DNA of 64,000 bases, from assembly GCF_004000235.1 (NCBI RefSeq), contig NZ_RCIO01000002.1:327501-391500 (forward strand). Reading direction: 5' to 3'. Shown here piece by piece: positions 42,923-51,203 of this stretch. The position numbers and the translations under genes are program-made. Origin of the DNA: Mesorhizobium sp. Z1-4. GTDB taxonomy: Bacteria; Pseudomonadota; Alphaproteobacteria; Rhizobiales; Rhizobiaceae. The notes below the pieces were generated by a model. That model was not told the origin of the DNA and did not search any database. It saw only the letters and a list, made by a program, of their open reading frames with translations. Position 1 is the stretch's first letter, and every line of letters starts with the position of its first letter.

Positions 42923-43933
42923 ATGCAGATACTCAGGTCACTTCTCTTCAGGCTGGCAAGCACGGCTGTGACGCTTGTCGGTGTCGCCGTGATCGTCTTC
43001 TTCGTCATCCGTGTGGTGCCGGGCGACCCGATCGCAATGATGCTGCCGCCTGGCGCGACTGAAGAGGATATCGCGCGGCTCACCGCGCTTTACGGCCTCG
43101 ACAAATCGATCCCCGAGCAGTTTTTCATCTGGGCCGGCGGCGTGCTGCAAGGCGATTTCGGCACGTCGATAACTGCGAGACGGCCAGTGCTGGACCTTGT
43201 GCTCGGCCGGCTGCCCGCAACACTCGAACTGTCCATCATGGCGCTTGTCATCGCGGTTATCCTGGGAGGCGTGGCGGCGCTGACAGGCACTCGCGAACGC
43301 GGCACAAAGGTCGAGGCCGGTATCGACGTTGCCAACGGCATGGCGCTCTCGGTGCCGGACTTCCTGTGGGCGCTGATCCTGATCCTGCTGTTCGGCGTCG
43401 CCTGGCCGGTGTTCCATATTTCAGGGCGCGTCACGCCTTCGCTTGATCTGCCATTCGTCACCAATTTCTACCTGTTCGAAAGCCTGTTGCGGCTGCGCTT
43501 CGACCTGTGGGCCGACATTGTCAGCCACATGTTCATGCCGGCGCTGGCGCTCGCCATTCCGCTTGCGGCCATCATCGGCCAGTTGCTTAAGCAGTCGCTG
43601 AAAGAGACGATGCATCTCGACTATGTGACGCTGTCGCGAACCAAAGGTTATGGCGAAAATCACGTCATCATTCGCGAGGCGCTGCCCAATGCCATCCTGC
43701 CGACGCTTACGCTGGTCGGCGTGCAGTTCACGTTCCTGATCGGCGGCACCGTCATCATCGAACGGCTGTTCAGCTATGAGGGCCTCGGCAATATGGCGAT
43801 CGACGCGGTCATCAACCGCGACCTGCCGCTCATCCAGGGCATCGTGATCCTGTTTGCGGTGATCTTCACGGTGGTCAATCTGGTGGTCGACCTCACCTAT
43901 GCGCTGCTCAATCCGAGGCTGCGCCATGCTTGA
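42923..43933 (+). CDS. dppB: Dipeptide-type ABC permease DppB
   Basis: A 336-residue permease, about six helices. It has the N-terminal pattern FFVIRVVPGDPIAMMLPPGA, the long periplasmic loop, the EAA-like TLSRTKGYGENHVIIREALP and the C-terminal YALLNPRLRHA typical of DppB. It overlaps the dppC start by 8 nt. Confidence 0.95.
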   Translation: MQILRSLLFRLASTAVTLVGVAVIVFFVIRVVPGDPIAMMLPPGATEEDIARLTALYGLDKSIPEQFFIWAGGVLQGDFGTSITARRPVLDLVLGRLPATLELSIMALVIAVILGGVAALTGTRERGTKVEAGIDVANGMALSVPDFLWALILILLFGVAWPVFHISGRVTPSLDLPFVTNFYLFESLLRLRFDLWADIVSHMFMPALALAIPLAAIIGQLLKQSLKETMHLDYVTLSRTKGYGENHVIIREALPNAILPTLTLVGVQFTFLIGGTVIIERLFSYEGLGNMAIDAVINRDLPLIQGIVILFAVIFTVVNLVVDLTYALLNPRLRHA

Positions 43934-44777
43934 CGGTCGCTCTCAAATTCGCCGTAAGATCGGCCTTCGCCTCTGGCTCTCCGGCGGCTGGCTTTTGATC
44001 CTCGTGCTCGCAGCGGTGTTCGCGCCGCTTCTCAGCCCGCATGGCCCGCTGGAACAGGATCTGTTTCTTGGCCGCATGCCGCCCTTCTGGGTGAGCGGAG
44101 CGGAGCCAGGCTATTACCTCGGTACTGATAGCCTCGGCCGCGATCTTCTGGCGCGCATCCTTTATGGTGCGCGCGTGGCGCTGATCGTCGCGCTCGTCGC
44201 GGGCAGCATCACCGCATTGGTGGGTTCGACGCTCGGGTTGCTGGCGGGCTATCTGCGCGGCTGGGTCGATGTGGTGATCTCGCGGCTGATCGATATCTGG
44301 ATGGCCTTTCCGCCGGTGCTGTTTTCGATCCTTCTCATTGCCGTTCTCGGGCCGGGCCTTGTCTCGATCATCATCGCCATCGTCGTAATCGACTGGACCC
44401 GCTTTGCGCGTGTCGTGCGCGCCGAGGCGATGGCGCAAGGCGCGATGGACTATCCCGCCTCTGCGCAGATCGCCGGCCGCACTCGGCTTTCCACCATGAT
44501 CGTGGAAATCCTACCCAATGTGCTGCCGACCATTGTGGTTCTGCTGACGCTCGAAATGGGCATCGCGGTCATCGTTGAAGCGATCCTGTCCTTCGTGAAC
44601 CTGTCGATTTCGACCGACGACCCAACCTGGGGTGGCATGATTTCGGAAGGACGCACGTCGATCCATCAGGCGTGGTGGATCATGGTCTTCCCGCTCGTCA
44701 CCCTCTTCCTCACCGTGCTTTCCTTCTCGCAGTTCGGCGAGGGGCTGAAAGACCGTTTCGACCCGGTGCTGCGATGA
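43926..44777 (+). CDS. dppC: Dipeptide-type ABC permease DppC
   Basis: A 283-residue permease with the DppC N-terminal region (LAAVFAPLLSPHGPLEQDL), YLGTDSLGRDLLARILYGAR, and the terminal SFSQFGEGLKDRFDPVLR. Start ATG 43926 overlaps the dppB stop. It shares ATGA with dppD. Confidence 0.95.
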   Translation: MLDGRSQIRRKIGLRLWLSGGWLLILVLAAVFAPLLSPHGPLEQDLFLGRMPPFWVSGAEPGYYLGTDSLGRDLLARILYGARVALIVALVAGSITALVGSTLGLLAGYLRGWVDVVISRLIDIWMAFPPVLFSILLIAVLGPGLVSIIIAIVVIDWTRFARVVRAEAMAQGAMDYPASAQIAGRTRLSTMIVEILPNVLPTIVVLLTLEMGIAVIVEAILSFVNLSISTDDPTWGGMISEGRTSIHQAWWIMVFPLVTLFLTVLSFSQFGEGLKDRFDPVLR

Positions 44778-45646
44778 GCTACCTCAAAATCTCGAACCTG
44801 ACGGTCAATATCGCGGGCACCTCGGCGCGGCTTCTGCGCGACGTTTCGCTGAATGTGGAGGCGGGCGAGGTGCACGGGCTGGTGGGCGAATCCGGTGCCG
44901 GCAAATCGATGATCGGCAAAGCCGTGCTCGGCACTTTGCCGCGCGCGATCGAGATCGTTTCGGGTGCGATCGAGCTCGACGGCACCGATCTTCTGAAGCT
45001 GTCGCCGGCGGAACATCGCAAGCGGCTCGGCCAATCCTGTGCGCTGATACCGCAAGACCCGCTGACCGCGCTCAACCCGTCGCGGCGGATCGGCCCGCAG
45101 ATCACCGACCGGCTGACCGACATTCTCGGCTGGGACACCAAGCACGCCCGCGAGCGCGCCGCCGAACTGCTTGACGAGGTGCAGATTCCAGACCCGCAGC
45201 GTGTGCTGTGCAGCTATCCGCATGAGCTTTCGGGAGGCATGCGACAGCGCATTCTGATCGCCTCGGCATTTGCGGCCGAGCCGAAGTTGATTGTCGCTGA
45301 CGAGCCGACCACCGCGCTCGATGTGACGGTGCAGAAGCAGATACTGAAGCTGATCAAGGATATGCAGCAGCGCCACAACACGGCGCTTTTGTTCGTCACG
45401 CACGACCTCGGCGTGGTGTCGAAAATCTGCCAGTCGCTCTCCGTGCTTTATGCCGGCATGGTGGTGGAGGCGACCGATGTGCGCAGCTTCTTCCGCGAGC
45501 CGGCGCATGCCTATTCGCGCGCGCTGCTGGCAGCGACGCCGAAATACACCGACCCGGAGGCGAGCCTGACGCCCGTGCCCGAAGAGGTCATTGCCGCCGT
45601 GCGAGCAGAGGTCGAGGCGGCGGACCAGAGGCTGCGCCATGGCTGA
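44774..45646 (+). CDS. dppD: Dipeptide-type ABC ATPase DppD
   Basis: A 290-residue ATPase with Walker A GESGAGKSM, LSGGMRQRILIASAF, Walker B LIVADEPTTALD and H-loop FVTHDLGV. The oligopeptide-type C-terminal extension is seen only in part (HAYSRALLAATP). Start ATG 44774 overlaps dppC, and the gene overlaps dppF by 8 nt. Confidence 0.94.
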   Translation: MSYLKISNLTVNIAGTSARLLRDVSLNVEAGEVHGLVGESGAGKSMIGKAVLGTLPRAIEIVSGAIELDGTDLLKLSPAEHRKRLGQSCALIPQDPLTALNPSRRIGPQITDRLTDILGWDTKHARERAAELLDEVQIPDPQRVLCSYPHELSGGMRQRILIASAFAAEPKLIVADEPTTALDVTVQKQILKLIKDMQQRHNTALLFVTHDLGVVSKICQSLSVLYAGMVVEATDVRSFFREPAHAYSRALLAATPKYTDPEASLTPVPEEVIAAVRAEVEAADQRLRHG

Positions 45647-46439
45647 TCTCTACCAGGTCGAAAATTTGCGGCTCTCCTTCCCGGACCTCACCCGCAAGCC
45701 GCTGCTGGGCCCGGCTCCTCGAACGGAGATACTCAAGGACCTGACTTTCACCATTCCGCGTGGCGAGATCCTCGGCATCGTTGGCGGCTCCGGGTCTGGC
45801 AAATCGACGCTCGGCCGCGTGCTGGTGCGCCTTCTGGAGCCATCTGCCGGCACTGTGCGGTTCGATGGGCGCGACATCACGCATCTGGCGGAGGCCGAGT
45901 TGCGGCCATTGCGGCGGCGCTTCCAGATGATCTTTCAGGACCCGATGTCATCGCTCAATCCGCGACACCGCATCGGCCGGCTGATCGCGGCACCCTTGCG
46001 GCTGCACGGTTCGGAAGATCCCGAAAAGGGCGCGCTGGAAGCGCTCGACCAGGTGGGCCTGCCGCGCAGCTTCGCCTCGCGTTATCCGCATGAACTTTCT
46101 GGCGGCCAGCGCCAGAGGGTCGGCATCGCCCGTGCTATCGCGTTGCGGCCGGACTTCATTCTGGCCGACGAGATCGTGTCGGGGCTCGACGTTTCTTCGC
46201 AGGCGCAGGTTCTGGCGCTGCTTGAGCAGCTGGTGGCCGAACTCGGGCTGACGCTCGCATTCATCAGCCACGATCTGTCGGTGATCCGCCGCCTGTGCAC
46301 GCGCATTCTGGTGCTCTACCGGGGCGAGATCGTCGAGAACGCAACGACGGCGGAACTCTATGACAATCCGCGTGCTGCCTATACACGCGAACTTTTGGAC
46401 GCCATTCCGCTACCTGATCCGGACCAGCCATGGATCTAG
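45639..46439 (+). CDS. dppF: Dipeptide-type ABC ATPase DppF
   Basis: A 266-residue ATPase with Walker A GGSGSGKST, LSGGQRQRVGIARAI, Walker B FILADEIVSGLD and H-loop FISHDLSV. DEIVSGLD is the usual DppF form. It ends with RAAYTRELLDAIPLPDPD. It is the last gene of the importer operon. Confidence 0.94.
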   Translation: MADLYQVENLRLSFPDLTRKPLLGPAPRTEILKDLTFTIPRGEILGIVGGSGSGKSTLGRVLVRLLEPSAGTVRFDGRDITHLAEAELRPLRRRFQMIFQDPMSSLNPRHRIGRLIAAPLRLHGSEDPEKGALEALDQVGLPRSFASRYPHELSGGQRQRVGIARAIALRPDFILADEIVSGLDVSSQAQVLALLEQLVAELGLTLAFISHDLSVIRRLCTRILVLYRGEIVENATTAELYDNPRAAYTRELLDAIPLPDPDQPWI

Positions 46440-46457
46440 CGGCCCGTCCGGGCGGCT
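46438..46457. terminator. Short hairpin between convergent dppF and arsP
   Basis: AGC-g-GCCC-GTCC-GGGC-g-GCT forms a compact stem with one G-G mismatch in the 31-nt gap between two converging genes. It overlaps the dppF stop codon. Position favours a bidirectional terminator; the T tract is missing. Confidence 0.4.
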
Positions 46458-46470
46458 CACAGATGGCTGA

Positions 46471-47520
46471 CTATGCAAGGATCCACGCCTGATAGATCAG
46501 GCCGCTTGCCAGCGACCCGACAAGTGCCAGCAACAGATAGAGCACAAATATCGGCCGGCGCACGAGTGCGAACACCGCAATCGCCGCCGGCAGCGAGGTC
46601 ACGCCTCCGGCGACGAGGAAGGAGAGACCGGCGCCCGGTGCCATGCCCTGTTCGATCAGCCCCGCGACCAGAGGTGTCGCGGCATAGCCGTTCAGATAGG
46701 CCGGGACGCCAATGAGCGTTGCGGTGAGGATCGGCCAAAGTCCGCTGCCGCCCAATGCCGATGCAATCCACTCCTGCGGCACGTAGGCGAGCATCAGGCT
46801 CTCAAGCAGAAATGCGAGGGTCAGCCATTTGACCAGAAAGAGCGTCGTCGACCAGGTTTCCCGCCGGAATTTGGCGCGGCGGTCCGGGTCGGACCAGAAC
46901 TTCCATGCAACCGGGCCCGGGTTGCGCACCGCAGAGGCTCCGCAGCCGCCATTGCCGACGCCGGGGCGCAGGGGATCCGCCAGATAACCGGCGCGCATCA
47001 CAGCATGGGTGACATAGCCGCCGAACAGCCCGAGGCCGACGGCAGCTGCGGTTTTGGCAATTGCGAATTCGGCTCCAAGAAGGCCGGAGGTCAGGACAAA
47101 CATCGAAGGGTCTATGACCGGCGACGCGAGCCAGAAAGCCATGACGCCCGAGAGCGGGACACCCATGGCCAGCAGGGCCGCGATCAGCGGGATGACGCCA
47201 CATGAGCAGAATGGCGAGAGCCCGCCGAAAAGTGCTGCAACCGCAATTACGGTCAGTGGCGAGCCTGAGAAGGCGCGGGCGATCAGATTGTCGGCCCCGC
47301 TTGCGCCAGCGTAAGCTGCCAGAGCTATGGACAGCAGAAGATAAGGCGAGGTTTCTGCAAGCGAACGGGCGACGAAACCGGTGCTCGTCCAGGCCTGGTA
47401 AGGCGCCAGGACCAGCAGCACAGCCATGACGAAAGCGGAGAAGAGCCAGGGTTTGTGCGCGCGCCAGGCGTCACGGAAGAACCCCGCGCCATTGCCCAAT
47501 CTCAATATCGTGTCAGTCAT
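46471..47520 (-). CDS. arsP: ArsP-like permease (DUF318/YraQ family), probable organoarsenical exporter
   Basis: A 349-residue membrane protein with about eight helices. The signature SPFCSCGVIPL (Cys105, Cys107) and the matched second-half repeat (GVPAYLNGYAATPLVAGLI) mark this permease family. ArsP members export trivalent methyl- and aryl-arsenicals. The assignment is supported by the ArsR-type gene immediately upstream; without it the family alone would be only 'permease'. Start ATG 47520 begins the family N-terminus. Confidence 0.8.
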   Translation of the reverse strand: MTDTILRLGNGAGFFRDAWRAHKPWLFSAFVMAVLLVLAPYQAWTSTGFVARSLAETSPYLLLSIALAAYAGASGADNLIARAFSGSPLTVIAVAALFGGLSPFCSCGVIPLIAALLAMGVPLSGVMAFWLASPVIDPSMFVLTSGLLGAEFAIAKTAAAVGLGLFGGYVTHAVMRAGYLADPLRPGVGNGGCGASAVRNPGPVAWKFWSDPDRRAKFRRETWSTTLFLVKWLTLAFLLESLMLAYVPQEWIASALGGSGLWPILTATLIGVPAYLNGYAATPLVAGLIEQGMAPGAGLSFLVAGGVTSLPAAIAVFALVRRPIFVLYLLLALVGSLASGLIYQAWILA

Positions 47521-47528
47521 TTCGATAT

Positions 47529-47544
47529 AGCCAGTTCTATGGTT
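47529..47544. promoter_or_regulatory. Second ArsR-like site between arsR and arsP
   Basis: Read on the minus strand this is AACCATAGAACTGGCT, which matches the site upstream of arsR (AACCATATATCTGGTT) at 13 of 16 positions. It lies 9 nt before arsP, suggesting that the permease also has its own regulated promoter. Confidence 0.45.
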
Positions 47545-47567
47545 CTTTTGGATGAAAAAATGCGCCG

Positions 47568-47885
47568 CTAGGCGACATTGGATTTCGGTTTCACGCCGGC
47601 ACAGCACTCATCTCCGAGGAATGCCAATACAGCGTCCATTGCCTGGTAGTCGGCGCGATTGACAGTGATACGTCCATAGCGCTCCTGAACAACCAACCCG
47701 GCAGAGACAAGCGCCCGCAGGTGATGCGCAAGCGTCGAGGCCGGCATATCGAGATGGGCGCTTATCTCACCGACATTAAGGCCATCATGGCCGCTGCGCA
47801 CGAGCAGGCGGAAGACGGAGAGCCGTGCCTCATGTCCAAGTGCTGCCAGCGCCTGCGCTGCTTTGGCCATTGTCAGATCATTCAT
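47568..47885 (-). CDS. arsR: ArsR-family transcriptional repressor with C-terminal Cys pair
   Basis: A 105-residue winged-helix repressor (LNVGEISAHLDMPASTLAHH). It lacks the ELCVCDL metal site of classical ArsR but ends GDECCAGVKP with Cys94-Cys95. A vicinal Cys pair near the C-terminus is the site used by ArsR proteins selective for trivalent methylarsenite that control arsP genes. Start ATG 47885 is preferred over an adjacent GTG. The gene lies 47 nt upstream of arsP on the same strand. Confidence 0.88.
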   Translation of the reverse strand: MNDLTMAKAAQALAALGHEARLSVFRLLVRSGHDGLNVGEISAHLDMPASTLAHHLRALVSAGLVVQERYGRITVNRADYQAMDAVLAFLGDECCAGVKPKSNVA

Positions 47886-47890
47886 CACTA

Positions 47891-47906
47891 AACCATATAT
47901 CTGGTT
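47891..47906. promoter_or_regulatory. ArsR operator candidate AACCA-N6-TGGTT
   Basis: An inverted repeat with 5-bp arms and a 6-nt AT spacer lies 5 nt upstream of the arsR start codon. This position would let the bound repressor block its own transcription. A related site precedes arsP at 47529. The remaining bases up to 47980 show nothing else. Confidence 0.6.
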
Positions 47907-47980
47907 TTATCGTTCAGTCAAGGCGGAAACCCTGCGGGGTCGGCGCCGGGTTGCTCTTCACGGGACTGCGGCGCGTCTCT

Positions 47981-48772
47981 TCACGTTCCGGAATACCGGG
48001 GTTCGCGGCGGGCGATCCAGGCGTCCAGGCCTTCGCGGATGTCGTTGGTCGCCACCATGCGGCCGAACTGCTCACTCTCGATCTGGAGACCCTCCGTGAT
48101 GGTTGCGTTGATGCCGCGCGTTACCGCAGTGATGATACGCGCTGCAGTGAGCGGGGAATGTCGAAGGATTTGCCCTGCTAGTTCGAATGCCGCCGGCAAT
48201 ACTTGGTCGTGTGGCACCACCTTGTTTACCAGTCCCAGTTCACGGGCCCTCTCGGGTCCGAATGGATCGCCGGTCAGCAGCAGTTCAAGCGCGCGCTTGC
48301 GGCCGGCGAGACGCGGCAGGCGCTGGGTGCCGCCGAAGGTCGGCGGGATGCCGATGTTGATTTCCGGCTTGGCAAACAAAGCCCGCTCCGACGCTATTGC
48401 CAGGTGTACCGCTTCGGTGATCTCGCATCCGCCGCCGAATGCGATGCCGTTCACGGCAGCAATTACCGGTTTGGGAAAGGCTTCGAGGCGTTGCGTCATG
48501 CCCTGGCCGCGGCGCACGAAGTCGCGAATGGCGATGTCCGGACCCTGCTTCACGCTTTCCGAAAACTCGTGAATGTCGCCGCCGGCCGAAAATGCGCGGT
48601 CGCCAGCACCCGTGACGATGACCGCGCCGATTGTCGGGTCCGCCTCGATTTCGGCAAGCAACCGAACAAGCAGGTCGTTGGTTTCGTAGTTCAGCGCATT
48701 CAGTTTCTCCGGGCGATTCAACGTCAGAAGCGCCACCGCGCCGCGGCGCTCCATCAGAACGGTATCTGCCAT
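47981..48772 (-). CDS. Enoyl-CoA hydratase/isomerase family protein
   Basis: A 263-residue crotonase-fold protein. The oxyanion segments are FSAGGDIHEF and GIAFGGGCEI; the catalytic Glu region KPEINIGIPPTFGG has one of the two glutamates in the expected place. Start ATG 48772 begins the family domain; a longer in-frame extension crosses the regulator promoter and is rejected. It diverges from the TetR gene at 48852, which probably controls it. The acyl substrate cannot be inferred. Confidence 0.92.
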   Translation of the reverse strand: MADTVLMERRGAVALLTLNRPEKLNALNYETNDLLVRLLAEIEADPTIGAVIVTGAGDRAFSAGGDIHEFSESVKQGPDIAIRDFVRRGQGMTQRLEAFPKPVIAAVNGIAFGGGCEITEAVHLAIASERALFAKPEINIGIPPTFGGTQRLPRLAGRKRALELLLTGDPFGPERARELGLVNKVVPHDQVLPAAFELAGQILRHSPLTAARIITAVTRGINATITEGLQIESEQFGRMVATNDIREGLDAWIARREPRYSGT

Positions 48773-48831
48773 CTTGCGGGTCTCCAGTTGACGAGTTGAC
48801 AGCTGGGTAGCGCGGCCGGATAATCTATTAC

Positions 48832-48845
48832 ACTCACTAGTCGGT
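48832..48845. promoter_or_regulatory. TetR-type operator candidate ACTCACTAGTCGGT
   Basis: An imperfect palindrome centred on CTAG (5 of 7 arm positions match) lies 6 nt before the TetR start and 59 nt before the divergent hydratase. Many TetR members bind AC-rich/GT-rich palindromes of this kind placed over both promoters. Confidence 0.45.
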
Positions 48846-48851
48846 ATACAT

Positions 48852-49436
48852 ATGAGCCAAACAGCGAAGTCGACGAAAGACCGGATTCTCGATGCGGCCA
48901 ACAAACTGTTCTACGGCGAGGGAATTCGGGCGGTCAGCGTCGATGCAATCGCCGACGCGGCCAAGGTGACCAAACGCACGCTCTACTACCACTTCGAGAG
49001 CAAGGACCAGCTGATCGAAGGGTATCTGGCTTCGCGCGATCAACCCAACCTGGCGCTTTTCGCTCAGTGGTTCGACGCGGCGGAAGGCTCGATTGCGGAA
49101 AAGACCGCTGCGATCTTCTACCGGGTCGGCGAAAACGCGCGGCACCCGAAATGGAAGGGCTGCGGTTTCCTCAGGACAGCCGCGGAACTTGCCAATATGC
49201 CGGGGCACCCGGCCGTCGCCGTGGGCGCGGCACACAAGAAAAAGTTCGAAGCCTGGCTGACGGAGCGCTACGCAGCGGCCGGCCTCACGAACCCTGCCGC
49301 CGTTGCGCGAAGCATCGTGCTCCTGATGGACGGCGCGTTCTCCACCATCCTGATTCACCGCGATCCGGAATATGCGATCGCGGCAGGAGACACAGCCAGG
49401 GCCATCATCGTGCGCGAGATGGATGCCTCAGAGTGA
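48852..49436 (+). CDS. TetR-family transcriptional regulator
   Basis: A 194-residue regulator with an N-terminal TetR helix-turn-helix (about 8-55; DRILDAANKLFYGEGIRAVS, then ADAAKVTKRTLYYHFESKDQ). A C-terminal TetR_C-like helical domain follows. It diverges from the enoyl-CoA hydratase gene and stops 31 nt before the tautomerase gene, which may be co-transcribed. The ligand is unknown; an acyl-CoA or small aromatic is typical of such pairs. Confidence 0.93.
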   Translation: MSQTAKSTKDRILDAANKLFYGEGIRAVSVDAIADAAKVTKRTLYYHFESKDQLIEGYLASRDQPNLALFAQWFDAAEGSIAEKTAAIFYRVGENARHPKWKGCGFLRTAAELANMPGHPAVAVGAAHKKKFEAWLTERYAAAGLTNPAAVARSIVLLMDGAFSTILIHRDPEYAIAAGDTARAIIVREMDASE

Positions 49437-49467
49437 GAAACTCGATGCGGAAGCGAAAGGACCAGAC

Positions 49468-49845
49468 ATGCCGATCTGCCACATTTCGATGCAGTCAGGA
49501 AAATCCGAGGCTTACAGAGAAGCCATTTTCGATGGCGTCTACAAAGCCCTGCGCGAGGCGCTGAGCGTTCCGGAAGGCGACCAGTTCATGACCATCACGG
49601 AGCATGACCCCGCCAACTTTCGATACGGCGATGCGTTCGACATCAGGCGCGGAGACGATCTCGTCTACATCCAGATCACCGTTTTCAACACCCGAACCAC
49701 CGAGCAGAAGAAAGCGCTTTTCGCCCGGCTTGCCGAACTGCTGGGCAAAAACCCGGGCATCGCGCCGGAGAACGTCTTTGTCTATCTGCTGGAGTCGGCC
49801 AAGGAGAACTGGTCGGTAGGCCATGGTCTGGCGCAGTTTGCCTGA
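49468..49845 (+). CDS. Tautomerase-family protein
   Basis: A 125-residue protein. Met is followed directly by Pro (MPICHISMQSG), which after Met removal gives the N-terminal catalytic proline of the tautomerase superfamily. The later VFVYLLESAKENWSVGHGL matches the common 'ENWSxG' motif of this subgroup. Start ATG 49468 follows AAAGGA. It lies shortly after the TetR gene. The subgroup acts as 2-oxo acid tautomerase or dehalogenase-like enzyme; no substrate is implied here. Confidence 0.9.
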   Translation: MPICHISMQSGKSEAYREAIFDGVYKALREALSVPEGDQFMTITEHDPANFRYGDAFDIRRGDDLVYIQITVFNTRTTEQKKALFARLAELLGKNPGIAPENVFVYLLESAKENWSVGHGLAQFA

Positions 49846-49888
49846 GGGCGCGCCGGACCGAAGCGAAGTGGAACCACACACCAACGTG

Positions 49889-49921
49889 CTGTCCATGAGC
49901 CCAGCGCTGGCTCATAGACAG
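49889..49921 (+). terminator. Hairpin after the tautomerase gene
   Basis: CTGTC-c-ATGAGCC (49889-49901) pairs with GGCTCAT-a-GACAG (49909-49921): 12 bp with one mismatch and a 7-nt loop CAGCGCT. It lies in the 155-nt gap before the next gene and has only a short T run after it. Nothing else is seen in the gap. Confidence 0.5.
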
Positions 49922-50000
49922 GCCCTTACTGCGGTATAGCCGACGGTCGCTAATCCGCTACATTGCCCGGCAATGTCAGCTTGGTTTGCAGGGATGCCTC

Positions 50001-51056
50001 ATGAAGACAATCGCCGTACTCGGCCTGGGTAAAGTTGGTGCGCTGGCAGGAGAACTGCTGCATGAGAGCGGTTTTAGCGTAACTGGGTTCGATGCGGTGC
50101 CTGTTTCCGGGCTGCCCTATGAAACCAGGCAGATCGACGTTGGCGATGACGATGCGCTCGGCGCAGCGCTGCGGGGCTTCGACGCGGTGCTTTCGTGCCT
50201 GCCATATTCGTTCAACATCGGTGTCGCCAAGCGGGCGCACGCGCTCGGGCTGCATTATTTCGACCTGACCGAGGATGTGCCGACGACGAAGGCCATCGCC
50301 GAACTGGCCAAAACCTCGAAAGGCCTGATGGCGCCGCAATGCGGCCTTGCGCCGGGCTTTGTCGGCATTGTCGGTGCAAGCCTCATCGAAGAGTTCGACG
50401 AATGCCGGTCATGCCGCATGCGGGTCGGCGCGCTGCCGCAGAATCCCACCGGACTGATGGGCTATTCGTTCAACTGGTCGCCGGAAGGTGTGGTCAACGA
50501 ATATCTCAATGATTGCGAGGTTCTGGAAGACGGAGAAGCCAAGTGGGTTTCGGCGATGGAATGGGTCGAAAAAATCGTCATTGGCGGCATCGAGCTTGAG
50601 GCATTCACCACCTCGGGCGGTCTGGGCACCATGTGTGAAACCTACAAGGGACGTGTGCCCAACATCGACTACAAGACGATGCGTTATCCCGGCCATGTGA
50701 AACTTATGAACTTCTTCTTTCATGAACTTCTGATGCGCGAACGGCGAAAGGAGGCCGGCGAGATATTGGTGAACGCCAAACCGCCGGTGAATGACGACAT
50801 CGTTTATATCCACGTCGCCGCGGAAGGGCATGTTGGCGGGCGGTTGCAGCGGCGCGAATTCGTGCGGGGACTGAAGCCGGTCGAGATCGGTGGAAAGCAG
50901 AGAACCGCGATCGCCTGGACCACGGCATCGTCGGTGGCAGCGGTGATCGAGATGGTGCGCGAGGGAACATTGCCCGGGCGTGGCATGCTGAAACAGGAAG
51001 CCATTCCGCTCGACCGTTTTCTGGCGACGCGGAACGGCGCGCGCTATGCCGCCTGA
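50001..51056 (+). CDS. Saccharopine-dehydrogenase-family protein (lysine-dehydrogenase-like)
   Basis: A 351-residue NAD(P)-dependent enzyme. A Rossmann fold opens the protein (IAVLGLGKVGALAGELL). The catalytic domain contains GLAPGFVGIVG, and YSFNWSPEGVVNEYLN, common to this family. Start ATG 50001 has AGGGA upstream. Relatives act on saccharopine, lysine or related amino acids; this length, without a fused second domain, resembles lysine 6-dehydrogenase. Separated by 147 nt from tdh. Confidence 0.88.
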   Translation: MKTIAVLGLGKVGALAGELLHESGFSVTGFDAVPVSGLPYETRQIDVGDDDALGAALRGFDAVLSCLPYSFNIGVAKRAHALGLHYFDLTEDVPTTKAIAELAKTSKGLMAPQCGLAPGFVGIVGASLIEEFDECRSCRMRVGALPQNPTGLMGYSFNWSPEGVVNEYLNDCEVLEDGEAKWVSAMEWVEKIVIGGIELEAFTTSGGLGTMCETYKGRVPNIDYKTMRYPGHVKLMNFFFHELLMRERRKEAGEILVNAKPPVNDDIVYIHVAAEGHVGGRLQRREFVRGLKPVEIGGKQRTAIAWTTASSVAAVIEMVREGTLPGRGMLKQEAIPLDRFLATRNGARYAA

Positions 51057-51203
51057 CACCGACGGCAGACGCAGGCCGCCGGGTTCGCTGTTTCCGCCCG
51101 GCGCGCGTTCCTGAATTCGAGCCTGCGGGGTATCGGTTCCGCTGCTATTGAGCGGGCGGTATGGTAGACACGCTCCTGACTGGCGGCGGCGGAGGGACAT
51201 CCG

